From positions 1-7,632 of the forward strand of contig JBILVD010000057.1 of NCBI GenBank assembly GCA_044370655.1: 7,632 nt of DNA. Reading direction: 5' to 3'. A program made the position numbers and the translations under genes. Below the pieces are notes generated by a model. It worked only from the letters and a program-made list of their open reading frames with translations. It did not search any database and was not told the origin of the DNA. This stretch comes from CAZFPN01 sp044370655. Lineage in GTDB: Bacteria; Pseudomonadota; Alphaproteobacteria; Rickettsiales; Deianiraeaceae. Shown one piece after another: positions 5,768-7,632 of the stretch; positions within the stretch are counted from its first letter, which is position 1; every line of letters starts with the position of its first letter.

Positions 5768-5809
5768 AAGTAAGCAACTTAAACTCTTTTAAAATTACTT
5801 ATTTTTTTA
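5768..5809 (+). terminator. Possible terminator after nadA-mnmG
   Basis: AAGTAA (5768-5773) pairs with TTACTT (5795-5800), with an inner TTAAA/TTTAA stem (5779-5783 with 5788-5792). A run of seven T follows at 5802-5808. The stem is AT-only apart from one G-C pair and is interrupted, so the call rests mainly on the T-run and its place 25 bp after the mnmG stop. Confidence 0.4.
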
Positions 5810-5828
5810 TCATACATCAAAAAACCTC

Positions 5829-5856
5829 TTGCAAACAAAAAATATTCCCTTAAAAT
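5829..5856 (+). promoter_or_regulatory. Probable promoter of icd
   Basis: TTGCAA (5829-5834) and TAAAAT (5851-5856) are separated by 16 bp. The predicted transcript start near 5863 gives a leader of about 24 bases, like nadA. No G occurs between 5832 and the G of the ATG at 5889, so the leader holds no Shine-Dalgarno and should be unstructured. Confidence 0.5.
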
Positions 5857-5886
5857 ATTAATCACAAATAACAAATATTTACTTTT

Positions 5887-7356
5887 ATGAAAAAGTTTCC
5901 AATTGCTTTGTGCCGTGGTGATGGCATAGGTCCTGAAATTATGAATGCAACACTTAGAATTCTTGAAGCTGGAGGGGCAAACCTTGAGTATAATGAAGTT
6001 GTAATGGGAGAAAAAGTTTATCAAAGTGGGAATACTGCTGGAATTACGCCTGAAAGTATGGAAATTTTAAAAAAACATAGAGTATTTTTGAAAGCACCAA
6101 TAACAACCCCTCAAGGAGGAGGATTTAAAAGTATCAACGTAACAGTGAGAAAGGCGTTTAAGCAGTATGCTAACGTTCGCCCTGTTGTTTCATATGCTCC
6201 TTTTGTGGAAAATCACTTCCCTCAAAACTTTGATGTAACAATTGTGAGAGAAAACGAGGAAGACCTTTACGCAGGCATAGAATACCGCCAATCAGGTGGA
6301 ATTTACCACGCTGTAAAACTCCTTTCTGAGGCAGGAACAAGAAGAATTGTTGAATATGCTTTTGAATATGCAGTTAAGAATAATCGTAAAAAAGTTACTT
6401 GCATGACAAAAGACAACATAATGAAAGTGACAGACGGAATGTTCCACAGAGTTTTTGATGAAATTGGGGCGAAGTATCCTCAAATTGAAAAAGAGCATTA
6501 TATAATTGATATAGGAACTGCAAGGCTTGCAAACGCTCCTTACCATTTTGATGTTGTTGTAACTCTTAACCTTTATGGAGACATAATCTCTGATGTTGTA
6601 GCTGAAGTTTCTGGGTCCGTAGGTCTTGCAGGAAGCGGAAATATAGGTATGAAATACTCCATGTTTGAAGCAATTCACGGTTCTGCTCCAACTATGGCAG
6701 GGCAAAATAGAGCTAATCCTTCAGGTCTACTTAACGGAGCAATAATGATGCTTGCACATATAGGTCAAGGAAGCGTGGCAACAAAAATTCATAACGCACT
6801 ATTATATACACTTGAGCAAGGCATTGTAACTCCTGATTTAGCAAAAACAGAAACCGCAAAGCAAGGTAAAACTATAGTAGGAACAGACGGCTTTGCAGAC
6901 GCAGTTATTAAAAACCTAGGTAAGATGCCAACAAAATTGAAACCTGTCTCTTACAAAGATTTTGAATTTTCCAACGAAGGTGGGGAAGATTACGATGAAA
7001 TTAAAAACTCCACAGCTCATTTTGTGCAAGCTAAAAAGGAAATTGTTGGAGGAGACTTTTATGTTGCATTTAAAGGCTCTAATAAAGAGATAGGGCCTAA
7101 AGTAGAAGCTGTAAAAACTGATAAGATGTCTTTTAAGATGATTTCTTCTCGTGGGCTTACAGTGTGGCCAGAATCCTCTGGTTTGCCATACTCAAATGAC
7201 CAATGGAGATGTCGTTTTATGGGAGCAAACTTAACACCAAAAGATATTATTAACATGCTAAGTGCTTTAAATGATGCGGGAATTGAAGTTATTAAACACG
7301 AAACTCTTTGTAGCTTTGATGGTAAAAACGGATTTTCCATGGGGCAAGCAGAGTAA
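5887..7356 (+). CDS. icd: Isocitrate dehydrogenase, long two-domain (Rickettsia/Thermus-like) type
   Basis: This enzyme oxidatively decarboxylates isocitrate to 2-oxoglutarate in the TCA cycle. The 489 residues are longer than the E. coli type (416) and fit the class with a C-terminal extension. Seen in order: GDGIGPE (11-17); KAPITTPQGGGFKS (69-82) and N84/R88 for substrate; RENEEDLYAGIEYRQ (121-135); the catalytic lysine in TKDNIMK (K175 or K180 region); NLYGDIISD (228-236) with metal-binding aspartates; and the nucleotide loop EAIHGSAPTMAGQNRANPSG (261-280). From about 350 on lies the extension, with a conserved-looking KMISSRGLTVWP (417-428). The E. coli NADP-specificity pair K344-Y345 aligns with T269-M270 and V351 with A276, so cofactor preference is unclear. 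ATG 5887 is the first in frame and sits correctly before the GDGIGPE loop. icd has its own predicted promoter and no close downstream gene. Confidence 0.95.
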   Translation: MKKFPIALCRGDGIGPEIMNATLRILEAGGANLEYNEVVMGEKVYQSGNTAGITPESMEILKKHRVFLKAPITTPQGGGFKSINVTVRKAFKQYANVRPVVSYAPFVENHFPQNFDVTIVRENEEDLYAGIEYRQSGGIYHAVKLLSEAGTRRIVEYAFEYAVKNNRKKVTCMTKDNIMKVTDGMFHRVFDEIGAKYPQIEKEHYIIDIGTARLANAPYHFDVVVTLNLYGDIISDVVAEVSGSVGLAGSGNIGMKYSMFEAIHGSAPTMAGQNRANPSGLLNGAIMMLAHIGQGSVATKIHNALLYTLEQGIVTPDLAKTETAKQGKTIVGTDGFADAVIKNLGKMPTKLKPVSYKDFEFSNEGGEDYDEIKNSTAHFVQAKKEIVGGDFYVAFKGSNKEIGPKVEAVKTDKMSFKMISSRGLTVWPESSGLPYSNDQWRCRFMGANLTPKDIINMLSALNDAGIEVIKHETLCSFDGKNGFSMGQAE

Positions 7357-7461
7357 TTAGATATAATCAGATAAATAATATACACCTCCCCTTAAAGATA
7401 CAGACTTTTACTACTTCCCATTTCTTACTTAAGATTAGTCTTAGATTTTAAAGGCTTCTCC

Positions 7462-7499
7462 CTTATAAAACTTTATAGATTTATAAGATAATCTCTCTC
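7462..7499 (+). terminator. Weak AT-rich hairpin downstream of icd
   Basis: CTTATAAA (7462-7469) and TTTATAAG (7480-7487) form an 8-bp stem with a 10-base loop, followed by pyrimidine-rich ATAATCTCTCTCT. A single G-C pair and the lack of a clean T-run make intrinsic termination doubtful. Confidence 0.2.
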
Positions 7500-7632
7500 T
7501 TTAAAAATAAACACCTCAAATACTTTATAAACAACCACCTAAAATCACTATCTTAAAATATTTCTTTCAAAATTCTTCACTTTTTGCTTCCATACCTCAC
7601 ATTTATATACTAAACTATAAAAATTTTCCTTA
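7488..7632 (+). terminator. C-rich, G-depleted tract, possible Rho-dependent termination region after icd
   Basis: From 7491 to the window end (142 bases) I count 33 C and one G (7586) on the + strand. A long C-over-G stretch giving unstructured RNA just after a gene is the known hallmark of Rho utilisation sites. No reading frame of note occurs on either strand: minus-strand starts such as ATGGAAGCAAAAAG stop within about nine codons. The function is inferred from composition alone. It may instead be the leader of a gene beyond the edge. Confidence 0.35.

Noticed and set aside
6292..6705. 137-codon minus-strand frame inside icd
   Set aside because: It is a shadow of the highly conserved Icd core and has no start signal.
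7059..7385. 108-codon minus-strand frame over the icd 3' end, preceded by a GGGGAGG
   Set aside because: The Shine-Dalgarno-like string is tempting, but most of the frame is antisense to the conserved Icd C-terminus and the translation has no family features.
7383..7391. CACCTCCCC, resembling the 16S rRNA 3' end (CACCTCC)
   Set aside because: The match is a few bases only. None of the surrounding helix 45 or other rRNA sequence is present.
1..7632. CRISPR array, tRNA or rRNA genes
   Set aside because: No regularly spaced short repeats, no cloverleaf with a TTC-type arm, and no rRNA signature were seen on reading either strand.

Overview
This is an AT-rich bacterial window. It carries five recognisable genes, one nuclease-like gene of unknown specificity, and the tail of a seventh gene entering from the left edge. 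MnmG and the long two-domain isocitrate dehydrogenase read like their Rickettsiales relatives as I remember them, including the AVWGPRAQADR stretch in MnmG and NLYGDIISD and RENEEDLYAG in Icd. An alphaproteobacterium of or near Rickettsiales is therefore my best guess, made from memory without a search. No gene here has a convincing Shine-Dalgarno sequence.

Layout from left to right. Positions 1-69 hold the C-terminal tail of a + strand gene, followed at once by a perfect 12-bp hairpin. Positions 212-907 hold a CMP-sugar synthetase-like cytidylyltransferase. Positions 1050-1207 hold a severed copy of the 3' end of tsaB. Positions 1280-1978 hold a PD-(D/E)XK nuclease-like gene. Positions 2124-2228 hold a short orphan reading frame that may be another gene tail. 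Positions 2218-2844 (minus strand) hold intact tsaB. It diverges from nadA (2911-3888), which is followed after 4 bp by mnmG (3893-5743). icd (5887-7356) follows behind its own promoter, and the window ends in a C-rich, almost G-free stretch.

The most interesting structure is at 1060-2378. The last 148 bp of the intact tsaB reading frame region (2231-2378) recur in the same orientation at 1060-1207, with 136 of 148 bases identical and no gaps. The two copies bracket the nuclease gene. This is the architecture described for restriction genes that insert with a long target duplication. It would also fit an island that integrates in a gene's 3' end and supplies a replacement tail. Six of the nine changed codons are synonymous, so the copies probably diverged as functional tsaB alleles before being brought together.

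The backbone genes are housekeeping. TsaB and MnmG both serve tRNA modification (t6A at position 37 and the wobble uridine at 34), NadA makes the NAD precursor quinolinate, and Icd runs the TCA-cycle oxidative decarboxylation. tsaB and nadA share a 66-bp divergent promoter region built on two palindromic ATTATAAT octamers. nadA and mnmG look like one transcription unit. icd is transcribed separately.
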